A stretch of DNA of 64,000 bases from Alentia gelatinosa (lineage: Eukaryota > Annelida > Polychaeta > Phyllodocida > Polynoidae). This document shows, one piece after another, positions 46,223-57,285 of the stretch; the stretch's first letter is position 1, and each line of letters begins with the position of its first letter. The position numbers and the translations under genes were made by a program. The notes beneath the pieces were generated by a model, which worked only from the letters and a program-made list of their open reading frames with translations, was not told the origin of the DNA and ran no database searches. The DNA is taken from assembly GCA_950022655.1 (NCBI GenBank), contig OX465579.1:53113950-53177949 (forward strand), in the 5' to 3' direction.

Positions 46223-47239
46223 CTATTGGATGGTGGGAGGGGGTCTGCCGGTTTTCAGGCGTTGCAGAAAGCGTTTATCGCGGGGGTGGGGGACTTTTAA
46301 TCTTTCTATGTGAATGGGTTTGGTGGTAGTTCTGCCATCTGATAATCTTCTCAGGTGGCATGTGTTTCGTGTGGTGAATTTAGTAATTAGGTATGGGCCA
46401 GTGAATGTCTTCTGTAATTTCTTGGAGGTTCTTTTTACTAAAAGAGTAGGAATTTGGAGATAGGCGATGTCGCCTTCTTTGAAGTTGTGCAAAGATGCCG
46501 ATTTGTCGAACCTGGCTTTCATTTTGGCGTGTGATTTTGCTAAAGTGACCATGCTTTCCTGTAGTGCTTTTTGCCTCTTTTGGTTCATTGATAGCATAAG
46601 TGATCTAACGTTTGGAAAGCTGGTTTTCATGAGAGTATGTTTTAGATTTTCAACTGGAAGTGGTGCTGTTTTTCTGAAAACTACCATGTTAGGGCTGTAA
46701 CCTAAAGAAGCTGAAGAAGTATTATTTAAACTGAAAACAATGGCTTGCAAAAATGAAGGCCAGTCGTTTTGTGAGGAATCCACAAACGTTCTTAGGCATG
46801 CTTGTATGGAAGCGTTGTAGCATTCCACTAGGCCTTGGGTATGTGAGTGGTATGTGCTGCTGTGTTTTTGATGAATTCCGAGTGCATTACAAAATGTTTT
46901 GAAGGTGTTAGAAGTGAAGGTTGAACCGTTGTCAGTGTAGATGTGAGATGGTATGCCGTGTATGCAAAATACTTTGTTGAAAAGTTCCTGGGTCGTTTGT
47001 GCTGCTTTGATGCTGTTTGTGTCCCATGCTATAACGTAGCGGGATGCATAGCAAACGACTACCTGTATGTATTTTGAACCTGATGTGGATGTGTGTAGGG
47101 GGCCTATGGTGTCCATCGAGATGCGTGTAAACGTGGTTGGTGTGGGGTCTCTGAGTGTAAGAGGGGGTGTGAATTTCTTTGGAATACGTTTTGATGTTAG
47201 GCAATTATGGCATGTGGCTATGTAGTCTCTTGTCGTCAT
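46223..47239 (-). CDS. element C integrase (338 aa, open)
   Basis: Minus-strand open frame. C-x2-C of the zinc module is at about residues 10-13 (TCHNCLTSKR). The catalytic triad is Asp43 (MDTIGPL), Asp103 (YTDNGSTF) and Glu139 (GLVECYN), a 35-residue D-E spacing as in Gypsy-type integrases. A C-terminal GPY-like module follows (KTFTGPYLITKF). The first half of the zinc module is missing, so the open frame begins at a deletion junction and the ATG is probably not native. Unlike the RT-bearing elements nearby it has no stops. Confidence 0.9.
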   Translation of the reverse strand: MTTRDYIATCHNCLTSKRIPKKFTPPLTLRDPTPTTFTRISMDTIGPLHTSTSGSKYIQVVVCYASRYVIAWDTNSIKAAQTTQELFNKVFCIHGIPSHIYTDNGSTFTSNTFKTFCNALGIHQKHSSTYHSHTQGLVECYNASIQACLRTFVDSSQNDWPSFLQAIVFSLNNTSSASLGYSPNMVVFRKTAPLPVENLKHTLMKTSFPNVRSLMLSMNQKRQKALQESMVTLAKSHAKMKARFDKSASLHNFKEGDIAYLQIPTLLVKRTSKKLQKTFTGPYLITKFTTRNTCHLRRLSDGRTTTKPIHIERLKVPHPRDKRFLQRLKTGRPPPTIQ

Positions 47240-47356
47240 TGTTGTTGGTCATGTTCTGCGTTGTCGTGGGGCGGTTGATGGATTGAAGGTTCGTCGTTCG
47301 GACACTCTCAGGGCTTTTAGAGTGACCACAGCGGTCCTATTTTTCGTCGTGCCAGC

Positions 47357-48680
47357 TCACGCTGGGTGTGGCCAGGCGGCGATCACGCTGATTGTCACGG
47401 CTACTGCTGCGACTGTAGTCGCGCCGACTGTAGTCGCGGGATCGCGGTCTGGCTTGACGATCGTCTCTGTCACGGGAGGCGGGTCGTTGGTCCGTTGACG
47501 ATCTCTAGAGGGAGGCCTTCTGTCTCTTGAGGACTCCCTGTAGGAGCGATAGCGCTGTTGATTGCGGTCGCGCGACTGTTCGCGACTGCGTTGGGGGTAC
47601 CGCTGCCTGGAGGAATCCCTGCCCCTCGAGTCGTGACGGCTTCGGTGGTTTTGTTGACCGCGTTGGTACGAGTGGTCTCTGCTGGCTGATCGGTCCCACT
47701 GGCTTGACTGTTTGCCGACATAGTTCAGTGTGAGCTGTTTGAGCTCTGCTGAGATGTCGGCCGTCTTGCACCTCATGATTTCCTGCTGGATGCGCCGTCT
47801 CCGTGAGTTGGCGCAGAGTCTTAGGTTTGTGCAGACGCACAATGCCAGCAAGAGAGGGTGACAATCCGTTTATTATTACGTCAAGCTTAGCGGTTTCGCA
47901 CAGGGTAGAGGTGGTGAGGAGCAGAGCCATGTCGAAACTGGTGAAACACGGCGTCGGGGGTGGTGATTAAGCTGGTCCCGATCATGTTGGTAGAGTACCA
48001 TCGGCGGCCTTCCCACGCAGATAGCCGTACATAGCGCAGGCCCGGTCCGATGGCGAGGCGTGTGCATATGCGTGATCAGAATAGAATCTGAAGTCACGCA
48101 CAAATGACTGCACCGCTCTGTACGCGGTTGGGCCAGAGAACGGTTCTGGTGCTTTGTACATGGTGTGCGTTTGTCCACCATGATAGGGTGCGGGCCGGGG
48201 GTGTGGTGACTCTATATGTGGAGCCGGAATGTTCATGTTAGAGGCCAATGTTGCTGGAATGGTCTGACTCACAAACCTGGCGTTTTGGAGGTCTGCCATC
48301 AGCTTGGCGTTTTCTGTAGACAGTCTCTCGATTAGTCTCTTTTGATCCGCCATTTCGGAACGGAGGCTGTCCGTGTCTGCCATGTCTGCGTCAGAGCTGA
48401 GTATTGGTTGGTCAGTCGGGGTTCCCGGCCGGGTTTCGTCCAGCAGAATCACGGTGTCGTCTCTGTGGAGCGGCGGCAGTTTCGGGTATATTACCTCGGT
48501 GGTGGTAGTTTCAGGCTGCCAGGATTCTGCTGCGAAGGTGTTGGTTGCCTCTGACGGCTTGGTATCGTCTTCGTTGGCTGCTGGCGGCTGTTGTGAAGAC
48601 GTGCTTGGTCTTTCTTTTCTGACTGACCGTCGCAGGTTTGGCGTGTCCGACATGGGTGCTAAATGATGGTGTTTTAGCAA
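47357..48680 (-). pseudogene. element C gag
   Basis: ATG at 48680 (or the internal MSDTPNLRRSVRKERPST) starts a frame to 47982. It has an acidic/Pro-rich N-terminus, a short coiled-coil-like stretch (SEMADQKRLIERLSTENAKL) and the capsid-like PEPFSGPTAYRAVQSFVRDF. After frameshifts near 48000 and 47830 it continues as DVIINGLSPSLAGIVRLHKP, RRIQQEIMRCKTADISAEL and an RS/RD-rich basic tail to about 47400. There is no CCHC knuckle; the arginine-rich tail may serve for RNA binding. Confidence 0.75.
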
Positions 48681-48738
48681 TATTTTTGCGCGCCTGCGGG
48701 AGATGTTTGTACCGGAAGTCTTAGGAGTTCTCCACCAA

Positions 48739-48932
48739 TGTTACTATCTGTGTGACTAGTAAACTAAATGAGTGACTCCAAGGCTTCGTCCCGTTACAAG
48801 CTTTATTGCAGATGGTGTTACAATGCGCTCTCTGACCGGACTGACTCGAGTATGTCGAGATCAGGATTATATGCTGCGCCTCAGCCACGTGGGGGCAACC
48901 CGTATTGATCGTAACCAAGGGGGATTACCTCA
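48739..48932 (-). repeat. 5' LTR of element C
   Basis: 194 bp, same ends as the 3' LTR. Just inside it the sense strand reads TTGGTGGAGAACTCC, a plausible primer binding site starting one base after the LTR. Confidence 0.9.
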
Positions 48933-50032
48933 CGCGGCGTGACACGCAGCCGGCTTGATCCATAAGGCCGAGGGACATAATCTGTATGTTTAACATACCG
49001 ATATTTTGGATCGTGACAGTAGATACCTTTTGTACATAGTATGTAGTCCAGGGCCCTGTTTTTCAGTCATGATATCATGGGTCTACAATACCCTAAGGTC
49101 GTCTAGCGAATCCACGCCACTTTGGGTGACAAAAGATGGCCGGCGTCCTATAGATGGTGTTGTAGCGCACCATGGGAGATCGCGTCGGCCGATATGACAA
49201 GTATAGAACTTTCTTAGGTTCTATCAAAGAACCAGGGAACTGTTTTTTGTTATATCGGCAGATTGGAACGGCCAATCTTCTTCATATCTGGGACGATTAT
49301 AGCTTATGTGTTTCCCATATTCGTGTTAAAGTTTTATGGCTTTATTCCTACTGGAAGTGAGTTAAATTTTATGTACGGTACGGCCCATCAATCTATTCGA
49401 CTGTGACTGTGACTGTGAGCGTACGACATGCTGAGCTGCAGTAAATGTCAAGGTTGCCGCATAAATTAGCGGAGGCGTGGGGGAAAGTACACTGGCCACC
49501 AGAGCAGACATTTGCTATGACAAAATTCAAACGCGGATATCGGTGGATTGAAGGGGCCGATGTTCTTCATATTTGCTACGATTATAGGTTATATGTATCC
49601 CTTACACATGTGAAAGTTTCGTTGCTTAATTCCTACGGGAAGTGAATTTCTGCATTTGGTACGACATGTCCATAGTTGTCTTACTAACACTTACGGCTTC
49701 GACAATTTTAATAGGAGACAAATTTACCCATGTGACCTTACATTTGTCGTGACTATAGCACACCTCACACCGCCCTATGTGTCATCACGGACTTATACAC
49801 TATGGATAGGAAACCTAGCTTATCTCTGTGTTTGTTCGGCGATGTGTCTGCCTCGGCCGCATTCAACATCTCCTAGTGGCGTTTATTGGAACTACCAGAC
49901 TTCTAGTGGCGCCCCCCAGTGTCAATGAAGCACAACTATGTGGTCTCATAGTACGCTGGTTCCCGGGGTATCCGCTAGGGGGCTCGGCGGAGATATACCC
50001 CAGCCAAGTCTCCATAGGTGCTCGTAAGGGCT
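48933..50032. repeat. pieces of the ATAACCTATAATCGT hairpin-MITE family
   Basis: Two copies of the block CTTCATATyTGssACGATTATAG...GTTAAAGTTT lie at about 49278-49370 and 49565-49650, in the same orientation. They are separated by a GC-richer spacer containing ACTGTGACTGTGACTGTGAG. The left edge near 49048 reads AGTCCAGGGCCCTGTTTTTC, inverted near 53770-53789 (AGTAAAAAACAGGGCCCAGG). The whole 49.05-53.79 kb block could therefore be bounded by one pair of inverted ends. Confidence 0.6.
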
Positions 50033-50912
50033 CATGGATGTGGAGATGTGGGGATGTATGGAAGTGGGGATGTATGGAAGTGGGGATGTATGGATGTGGG
50101 GATGTTTGGATGTATGGATGTGGAGATGTGGGGATGTAGGGATATGGAAGTGTAGGGATGTGGGGATGTATGGCTGTGGGGATGTAGAGATGTATGGATG
50201 TATGGTTGTGGGGATGTAGGGATGTGGGGACATAGGAAGTAGGGATGTATGGATGTGGAGATGTGGGGATGTAGGGATGTGGGGATATAGGAAGTAGGGA
50301 TGTGGGATGTATGGATGTGGAGATGTAGGGAAGTGGGGATGTATGGATGTATGGCTGTGGGGATGTAGGAATGTAGGGATGTGGGGACATAGGAAGTAGG
50401 GATTTGGGATGTATGGATGTGGGGATGTAGGATGTGGCACGTGGATGTGGGGATACGTGGATGTGGGGATGTAGGGATGTATGGATGTGGGGATATTCAT
50501 GGATGTAGGATGTAAGGATGTAGGATGTATAGATGTGGAGATGTAGGATGTAGAGACGTTGGATGTAGGTATGTGGGGATGTAGGATGTAGGTATGTGGG
50601 GAATGTAGAATGTAAGGATGTGGGGATGAAGGATGTGGGGATGCAGGATGTAGGGATGTGGGGATATAGGATGGGGGGATGTAGAATGTAGGGATGTGGG
50701 GATGTAGGGGTGTGAGGATGTAGGATGTATGGATGCATAGATGTGGGATGTAGGATGTGGGAATGTAGGATGTAGAGATGTAGGGATGTAGGATGTATGG
50801 ATGTATAGATGTGGAAATATAGGATGTAGGGATGTAGGATGTAGGTATGTGGGGATATAGGATGTAGGAATGTGGGGATATAGGATGCAAGGATGTGGGG
50901 ATGAAGGATGTA
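50033..50912. repeat. minisatellite of GGATGTGGGGATGTA-type units
   Basis: About 880 bp of degenerate 8-10-bp units (GGATGTGG, GGATGTAT, GGATGTAG, GGAAGTGG). Because the unit lacks stop triplets on the reverse strand, long artificial frames of HPYIPTS repeats run across it; these are not genes. Confidence 0.95.
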
Positions 50913-51124
50913 GGGTTTGTTTGTTTGTTTGGTTTGATTTTACGTCCAGGCAACCATTATAGGTCCTTTCCAGACTTTCTCAAGGTTCTTTTACACCACT
51001 AGCGTGGTGATCGAATCTATGTGATGAATTCAGGTAGAAACCTCACCCCTACACATTTACCGAGGTGAGAGTTCTTTTACTTCCCACACCACATAGACAT
51101 GGTATGGTAGGATGTATGTTCTGG
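50913..51124. other. unassigned, possibly end of a dispersed repeat
   Basis: Starts with a (GTTT)n run followed by TTTGATTTTACGTCCAGGCA. It looks like the edge of a dispersed repeat but no partner copy is in the window. Confidence 0.3.
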
Positions 51125-53545
51125 GAGAGTCCAAACAATTGGCACAGTTTGGGTGACTTTAGATGGGGGCGCCACAGAGAAATGACTGATTTTGGGGGTT
51201 CACCTGTGAAAAGTCAGAGTTTCAAAAATGTTCCCTGTTAACCAGGCCGTGCTTATGTATTTAGATGTCTTCCCCAATATAATACCTATTCAGACCAGTT
51301 AAAATTGTATTCCTAGCCCTTCTGGGTTTTTCCAAACTAATGGCAGAGTTTGGGTGACTTTAGATGACGGCGCCACTGAGAAATGACCTATTTTGAGGGG
51401 TTCACCGGTGAAAAGTCAAAGTTTCAAAAATGTTCCCACTCAATCAGGCCTTTCTAAAGTATTTAGCTGTCTTCCCCAATATAATACCTATTCAGAGCAG
51501 TTAAAATTATATTCGTAGCCCTTCTGGGTTTTTCCAAATTAATGGCAGAGTTTGGCTGACTTTAGATGACAGGGCCACCGAGAATTGACTGATTTTGAGG
51601 GATTCACCAGTGAAAAGTCAAAGTTTCAAAAATATTCCCACTCAATAAGGCCTTTCTAAAGTATTTAGCTGTCTTACCCAATATAATACCTATTAACCCT
51701 TTAACGACGGGGGTCTTTGGCAGAGCCCTGTTGGTCGGGGCAGGTGCTTTAGATTGGTTTAACTCCAGAGGACGGGCCAATTTTTGTCTAAACCCATGTT
51801 CCATTATTTGATCACGTGATATGACACATCATTCTTATTTACATTATTTGGTTTACCAAACAGTATTAAATACTATATCATAGGTATATTCTCTGAAAGT
51901 TTCAGATTTATTGATAAATTATTTCTTCATAAAACAATGAAATGGTAAATATTACTAAATTTCATAAATAATGACTCAAGGCATTATCCGGTTTCCGCGG
52001 GGGAATGCCTCAAGGCATTATCCGGTCTATGATGGGGAATGCCTCAGGGCATTATCCGCCCTGAAAGGGTTAAGAACAGTTAAAATTATATTCCAAGCTC
52101 TTATGGGTTTTTCCAAACTAATGGCAGAGTTTGGGTGACTTTAGATGACGGCGCCACCGAGAAATGACTGATTTTGAGGGGTTCACCGGTGAAAAGTCAA
52201 AGTTTCAAAAATATTCCCACTCAATAAGGCCTTTCTAAAGTATTTAGCTGTCTTGCCCAATATGATACCTATTAAGAACAGTTACAGTTATATTCCTAGC
52301 TCTTATGGGTTTTTCCAAACTAATGGCAGAGTTTGGGTGACTTTAGATGGCGGTGCCACCGAGAAATGACTGATTTTGAGGGATTCACTGGTGAAAAGTC
52401 AAAGTTTCAAAAATATTCCCACTCAATAAGGCCTTTCTAAAGTATTTAGCTGTCATGCCCAATATAATACCTATTCAGAACAGTTAAAATTGTATTCCTA
52501 GCTCTTATGGGTTTTTCCAAACTAAGAAAAGTCAAAGTTTTTCCAAACTAATGGCAGAGTTTGGGTGACTTTAGATGACGGCGCCACCGAGAATTGACTG
52601 ATTTTGAGGGATTCACTGGTGAAAAGTCAAAGTTTCAAAAATGTTCCCACTCAATCAGGCCTTTCTAAAGTATTTAGCTGTCTTTCCCAATATAAAACCT
52701 ATTCAGAACAGTTAAAATTATATTCCTAGCCTTTCTGGGTTTTTCCAAACTAATGGCAGAGTTTGGGTGACTTTAGATGACGGCGCCACCGAGAAATGAC
52801 TGATTTTGACAGGTTCACTGGTGAAAAGTCAAAGTTTCAAAAATGTTCCCACTCAATCAGGCCTTTCTAAAGTATTTAGCTGTCTTGCCTAATGTGATAC
52901 CCACTGGGAACAGTTAAAATTCTATTCCTAGCCCTTCTGGGAGTTTCCAAACTAATGGCAGAGTTTTGGTGACTTTAGATAGTGGTGCCACTGAGAAATG
53001 ACTGTTTTTGCGGGGTTCACCGGTGAAAAGTTAAAGTATCAAAAATATTCCCACTCAACCAGGCCCTGCAAAAGTATTTAGCTGTCTTGCTCAATGTGAT
53101 ACCTACTCAGAACAGTTAAAATTATATTCCTAGCCCTTCTGGGAGTTTCTAGACTAATGGCACAGTTTGGGTGACTTTAGATAGTGGCACCACTGAGAAA
53201 TGACTGATTTTGCGGGGTTCACCGGTGGAAAGTCAAAGTTTCAAAGATATTCCCACACAACCAGGCCTTTCAAAAGTATTTAGCTGTCTTGCCCAATGTG
53301 ATACCTACTCAGAACAGTTAAAATTATATTCCTAGCCCTTCTTGGAGTTTCCAAACTAATGGCAGAGTTTGGGTGACTTTAGATGTTGGCACCACTGAGA
53401 AATGACAGATTTTTGGGGCTCATCAGTGAAAACTCAATGTTTCAAAAATGTTCCTACTCAACCAGGCCTTGCTAATGTATTTAGCTGTCTTACCTTATCA
53501 GAAACCTACTCAGAACAAGTAGAATAATAGTTTTAGGTCTTCTAG
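51125..53545 (+). repeat. satellite array, ~202-bp unit, 10 copies
   Basis: The anchor word GGCAGAGTTTGGGTGACTTT (or variant) starts at 51141, 51342, 51544, 52124, 52325, 52553, 52755, 52957, 53159 and 53361. Spacing is 201-202 bp except for 580 (MITE insertion) and 228 (a 27-bp partial repeat of AAAGTCAAAGTTTTTCCAAA). Unit landmarks are GTGAAAAGTCAAAGTTTC, AAAGTATTTAGCTGTCTT and AGAACAGTTAAAATTATATT. There is no coding potential. Confidence 0.95.
51693..52073. mobile_element. piggyBac-like MITE with TTAA target duplication
   Basis: TTAA at 51693-51696 and 52070-52073 flanks 373 bp whose ends are inverted (CCCTTTAACGACGGG and, inward from the right, CCCTTTCAGGGCGG). TTAA duplication and CCCTTT-type ends are characteristic of piggyBac elements. 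The extra length (378 bp) equals the excess in satellite spacing, proving insertion after the array formed. Three internal copies of GGCATTATCCG lie at the right end, with AATGCCTCAAGGCATT hairpins. Confidence 0.85.
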
Positions 53546-56145
53546 GGATTAAAACTACCTGCTGCTACTGTAGTGCCGCCCTGGCGGCAAAAACGGGAAC
53601 TCAAGAACAATAGCGAGTCATAGAGAGATAAGCCTGCAGGCCTGTGTTGCCAATCCAGGTCATCCAAGTCCGTGGTGTCGTAGAGCGGCGATAATTGGTC
53701 AACCCCCTAAAATGTCGCGTCTATAGTACACTGACATCAAAACCATGACGCCCATAACGATGGTCGTGAGTAAAAAACAGGGCCCAGGACTGATCTTTGG
53801 GATGGGGTTTTCTGGTTCACCCTTGTCCAAAACTGTCAGCCAGCTTGGTCTGTAGCCAGTTATAGGGAGCAGCTTCATACTCATCAGCTTGCTGACCTGA
53901 TTGGTATGTTGCAGCAACTGGTTTGCCGTTGTCAGTATAATGAGACCGGCAGAGTGTTGTGTCAATGGTCTGCAGCACAGCCCTTCAGTGAGGCAGCACT
54001 ATGAAACGGGCATAGGGTCCCACTGCTACAAGTAGACCAAAGTTGAGTTAATATACCTTTCAAGAACCAGATAGGTGAACCAATGAGTCAAAAGGACGCC
54101 TACTGAAACGTAAAACTACTCAAACAAACCTTGTCCACTGTGTTGTTTCTTGTCCAGTGTTGGTATTTCAAGGCCCGTTATTTCTATTGTCAGACGTGGG
54201 TCAGCACATGGTGTAGCTTCATGTTAGTGTGCTTCAGGGGTCCGGTGATCAGAGTGGACAATACCAGTGTCATGCTCCACCTCTTTCTGTTTAAACATTA
54301 GAGCATTGGAAGGAGAAGTGTGGTCATAGGTAACATACGCATAATTGGCATAATTGATTTTAGTTCCTTCATGATATGGAGCCCACTTACGTCGGTCCGC
54401 CTGGGTTTTTGTAGTACAGTGATACATTGGGATGTATAGGGTTGAGTGATGTTGAATTCCCAACCGTGCATCATTAGAATAATGGTGTAGCAGGGTTCAA
54501 GGACGTTGGGGGAGGTGTTTTCCAGTAGTGACAATCACTGGCTGAGATCAATAAAGATCGGAGAGCGACTGTGTGATTGTTTGGGAGATCCATGGTGAGA
54601 AGTGTTTTTCAGATGTTTCCGCAGTGCGGCTGGGCTGATCGCCACCAAAACGATCGCTCTGTGAGATTAATAGCGATCATTACCTTTCTAGTACAAGATT
54701 CTTCAATCGGAAATTATTGATTTTAGACTTCTTTCTTTTCCACTTCCATTGCCTCGTCAAAATTTTTTATGTATTCGGTTTGTGGCTGATCATGGTCTGC
54801 ATTCAGCCTAAGAATAATTTGCAAATTATTCACAACTAGGATCAACCAAGTATCTTCTTGCTTTGTAACATAGACACTGGTTTCATGGGTTTGATTAGCC
54901 AACTTTATATTGTACCCATTAGCTTACCCATACTTCATAAGATCATATATTTTGATCACCTTGATAACCCTAGTAGCACTTAATGATGCCTGAAGAGCCG
55001 ATCCTGGCGAAACCTTGACCCCTCCCCCACTAAAAGAATCCTTTTATAGTGATATAAACCCCTTTTCTGGGTTGTTTTAACATAATCAACACTTAAGTGT
55101 TACTTATGTTACTACTTCCCAGGCATTTCGCCTGGCAACACAGGGAGAGTAGGTGTGACATCACAGCGTAATGTCACACCGACCAGTGTAGATAGTTACG
55201 GTGGTTAGGTACAGTTCCATAACAGGTCATCCTGTGATTTCATAATTTTCCATTTAGTATTGCATAAGTTAGACATGTTCTACTTTTTGAATAGGTGTTG
55301 TTATTTACAAATATGGAGTAACCTTGATCCGACCCTGCAGACATAAAATCGAGCATTGCAGTAGATTATGCACAAGTTGGCTGAGAGGTGCAGTGTCTGC
55401 ATTTTCATATTTTCAATCAAATAATAACAGTCATAATAACTAAACACAGACAATTTAATAAAGGAATCTTCTTTAAGCCCTTAGTCAGATAGAGGAGCTG
55501 AAGCTCCTACTCTATAAAATAGTCAATACAGTGCCTTGCACACCGAAATGTCAAGTAACATCCGAGGGAGCTGGATGCTGTCAACCCAAGTTCATGATCG
55601 GAGCTCAACCACTGACAGGTTCCGAAAAACCACAACCAATGTGAGGCCCCAAGGGTTGAGTTACCTTTGAGAGGACACAGCGAGGGCAGACCCATGGCAC
55701 TTCAGTGCATAGGCTTTCCCAAACCACAACGCAGCACGGACTGATACTCCACATCCTCTATCGAAGAATTAACACACCACCAATTGACTGACCCTACCAC
55801 TACAGTTGTTTTAGTATAGTAAAATAGTATACTAAGGTATTGGTAGTTCTTTTTAAGAACTTAAAATTTCTGGGTCATAACTTCCCAAGATATCACCCGT
55901 TCACCTTAACATGTCTAATGTTCATGATACTATATTTAAATATTCCACTTTGCATGTACCTTGGTCATGCCATGCCATTATTGTGAGCTTCTGTGGCCTT
56001 GTATCCCTTTAGATTTCAATGGCGATTTTCTCACAAGATAACTATCTTAAAGGGTTTCTCCAATTTAGTTTAAGTGTATCATGTATCATTGCATGTAGTC
56101 AATTGTTTGGTTTTCTTCACGTATGATGCCGACCTGCTTGGCCAG
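53546..56145. other. no gene recognised; small hairpins
   Basis: GCCGCCCTGGCGGC lies near 53574. The hairpin GGTGTGACAT/ATGTCACACC with a 9-nt loop lies at about 55152-55181. AGTAAAAAACAGGGCCCAGG lies near 53770-53789 (see the 48933 entry). Otherwise it is ordinary AT-rich intron of MSH4. Confidence 0.5.
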
Positions 56146-56294
56146 CCTTGGTGGAAGGACGGGGTATGGCGCGTGGAGAGATTGGCATGGCAAGCATCGA
56201 TCTGAAGAGACCCGTCCTGGTGGTGTCACAGTTTCCGGACAGCCAGACCTACGTGAAGGTTCTTACCAAGCTCCAGTTACACCAACCCATTGAG
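56146..56294 (+). CDS. MSH4: MSH4 exon, start of conserved MutS domain
   Basis: A 149-nt exon, acceptor GCTTGGCCAG, donor GTGAGT. After two bases completing Ala it encodes [20 protein letters not shown] then RPVLVVSQFPDSQTY and VKVLTKLQLHQPIE. This is the hallmark start of the conserved MSH4 region ([20 protein letters not shown]-like in vertebrates). MSH4 pairs with MSH5 and stabilises meiotic recombination intermediates so that crossovers form. It is nuclear. It ends in phase 0, matching the next exon. Confidence 0.95.
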
Positions 56295-56443
56295 GTGAGT
56301 GTGAACCGTGTCGCCAATCACAGACGGGCCGGAACCGTTTAGACTGCCCACGTTGGAAGGATGTAATGTTATTGAGGTATAGCCCCTTCCTGGTGTAGAA
56401 GATCTGCCCTTTTTTAAGTTTTGAAAGTGTCCTGATCGTTGAC

Positions 56444-56615
56444 CCTGGGACCGTTTTTTTAGACGCGATAATAGCGACCGTTTTGTAATTATCATACATT
56501 TGTTCATACTTATCGAAGCATTGGGGCCAATGGCCGTTGTATTTATCTTGAAAACTCAAGATATCTTTAATAATCGCTAATAATGATTATCGCGTCTTAA
56601 AAAACTGGTCCCAGG
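56444..56615. mobile_element. 172-bp MITE with CCTGGGACC..GTTTTTT ends
   Basis: CCTGGGACCGTTTTTTTAGA at 56444 and, inward from the right end at 56615, CCTGGGACCAGTTTTTTAAG; both continue into GACGCGATAAT. A short loop region lies between. The terminal words relate to the 29.7, 39.3 and 49.05/53.79 kb elements. It sits 150 bp downstream of an MSH4 exon. Confidence 0.8.
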
Positions 56616-57139
56616 TCCACTACCGAGACTGTCTCCCTTAGAAGGGCCTCGGTTTCATTTGAGGATATGTGCAGGACAGACGTTTTGGGGATGTGTCACC
56701 TTTGAACCACAACAGGAAAAGTCTTCTCATGTGGTTTCTTTGGCCTATGCTCTTTACGTTCTGTGGATTTATTTTCTTATTCTTCCCCACAATCACCATT
56801 TGTTGTTTGTGGCACCTGGACAGTTCACTGGGAAAAGGACACTCGGTATAACGGTTGAGGCTAGGGACTGGCCGTTTTCAGCAGACATTGCCCGTTGTGC
56901 TGGAGACCAATCAGTCACATATGAGGCTTCCGCTAGATGTTGAAGCTTTACAACAAACTCATCCAGTTTCATATTTGTGTACAGCGGTACTAAATTTACA
57001 TAGGCCTGAGCCCATATACATTTTCAATATACTACTTACTATGACGGGTTTACGAAGATGTGCAGTGCCTGTAATATGTGTTCATAATTATTGGATTCGT
57101 AACCAAATACAAAGTCTGTAGTCAATGGTCACAACTTTT
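56616..57139. other. no gene recognised
   Basis: MSH4 intron between the MITE and the LINE. The frames seen have no family resemblance. Confidence 0.4.
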
Positions 57140-57285
57140 GACTCGAGATGGCCGGCAAGGTGTGAAGACGTGTGGTGAGATACCGCAAATAACCCCGATT
57201 GTCGCCCGGTAGACCCGGGAGACTTTTCCCCGCTCGCCGCCACCCCTGGTCCGACTGACCGGGCTGAATTGGATAGTGAGGGAGC

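Larger units (their letters stand above)
44296..48932 (-). mobile_element. LTR retrotransposon C, internally deleted (gag + integrase)
   Basis: Two 194-bp LTRs (44296-44489 and 48739-48932) start TGTTACTATCTG on the plus strand and end TACCTCA, differing at only a few positions. Minus-strand order is 5' LTR, a PBS beginning TTGGTGGAGAACTCC, gag, integrase, about 1.7 kb of unassigned sequence, 3' LTR. Protease, RT and RNase H are absent. No matching TSD was found beside the LTRs (GGTAG left, CGCGG right), so one flank may be rearranged. Confidence 0.9.
31743..56145 (+). other. MSH4: 24.4-kb MSH4 intron filled with nested mobile elements
   Basis: Begins GTATGC and ends in TTGGCCAG. It contains DIRS-like elements A and B, a LINE remnant, a gag-integrase LTR element, several MITEs, a minisatellite and a satellite array. 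Both flanking exons remain intact and phase-compatible, so the transcript would have to splice across all of this. Confidence 0.8.

Noticed and set aside
49863..50953. Two long minus-strand frames of about 290 and 335 codons rich in HPYIPTS
   Set aside because: They are translations of a degenerate GGATGTGG minisatellite that lacks stops by composition; no gene signal.
51125..53545. CRISPR array
   Set aside because: Units are adjacent 202-bp repeats without spacers in a eukaryotic genome.
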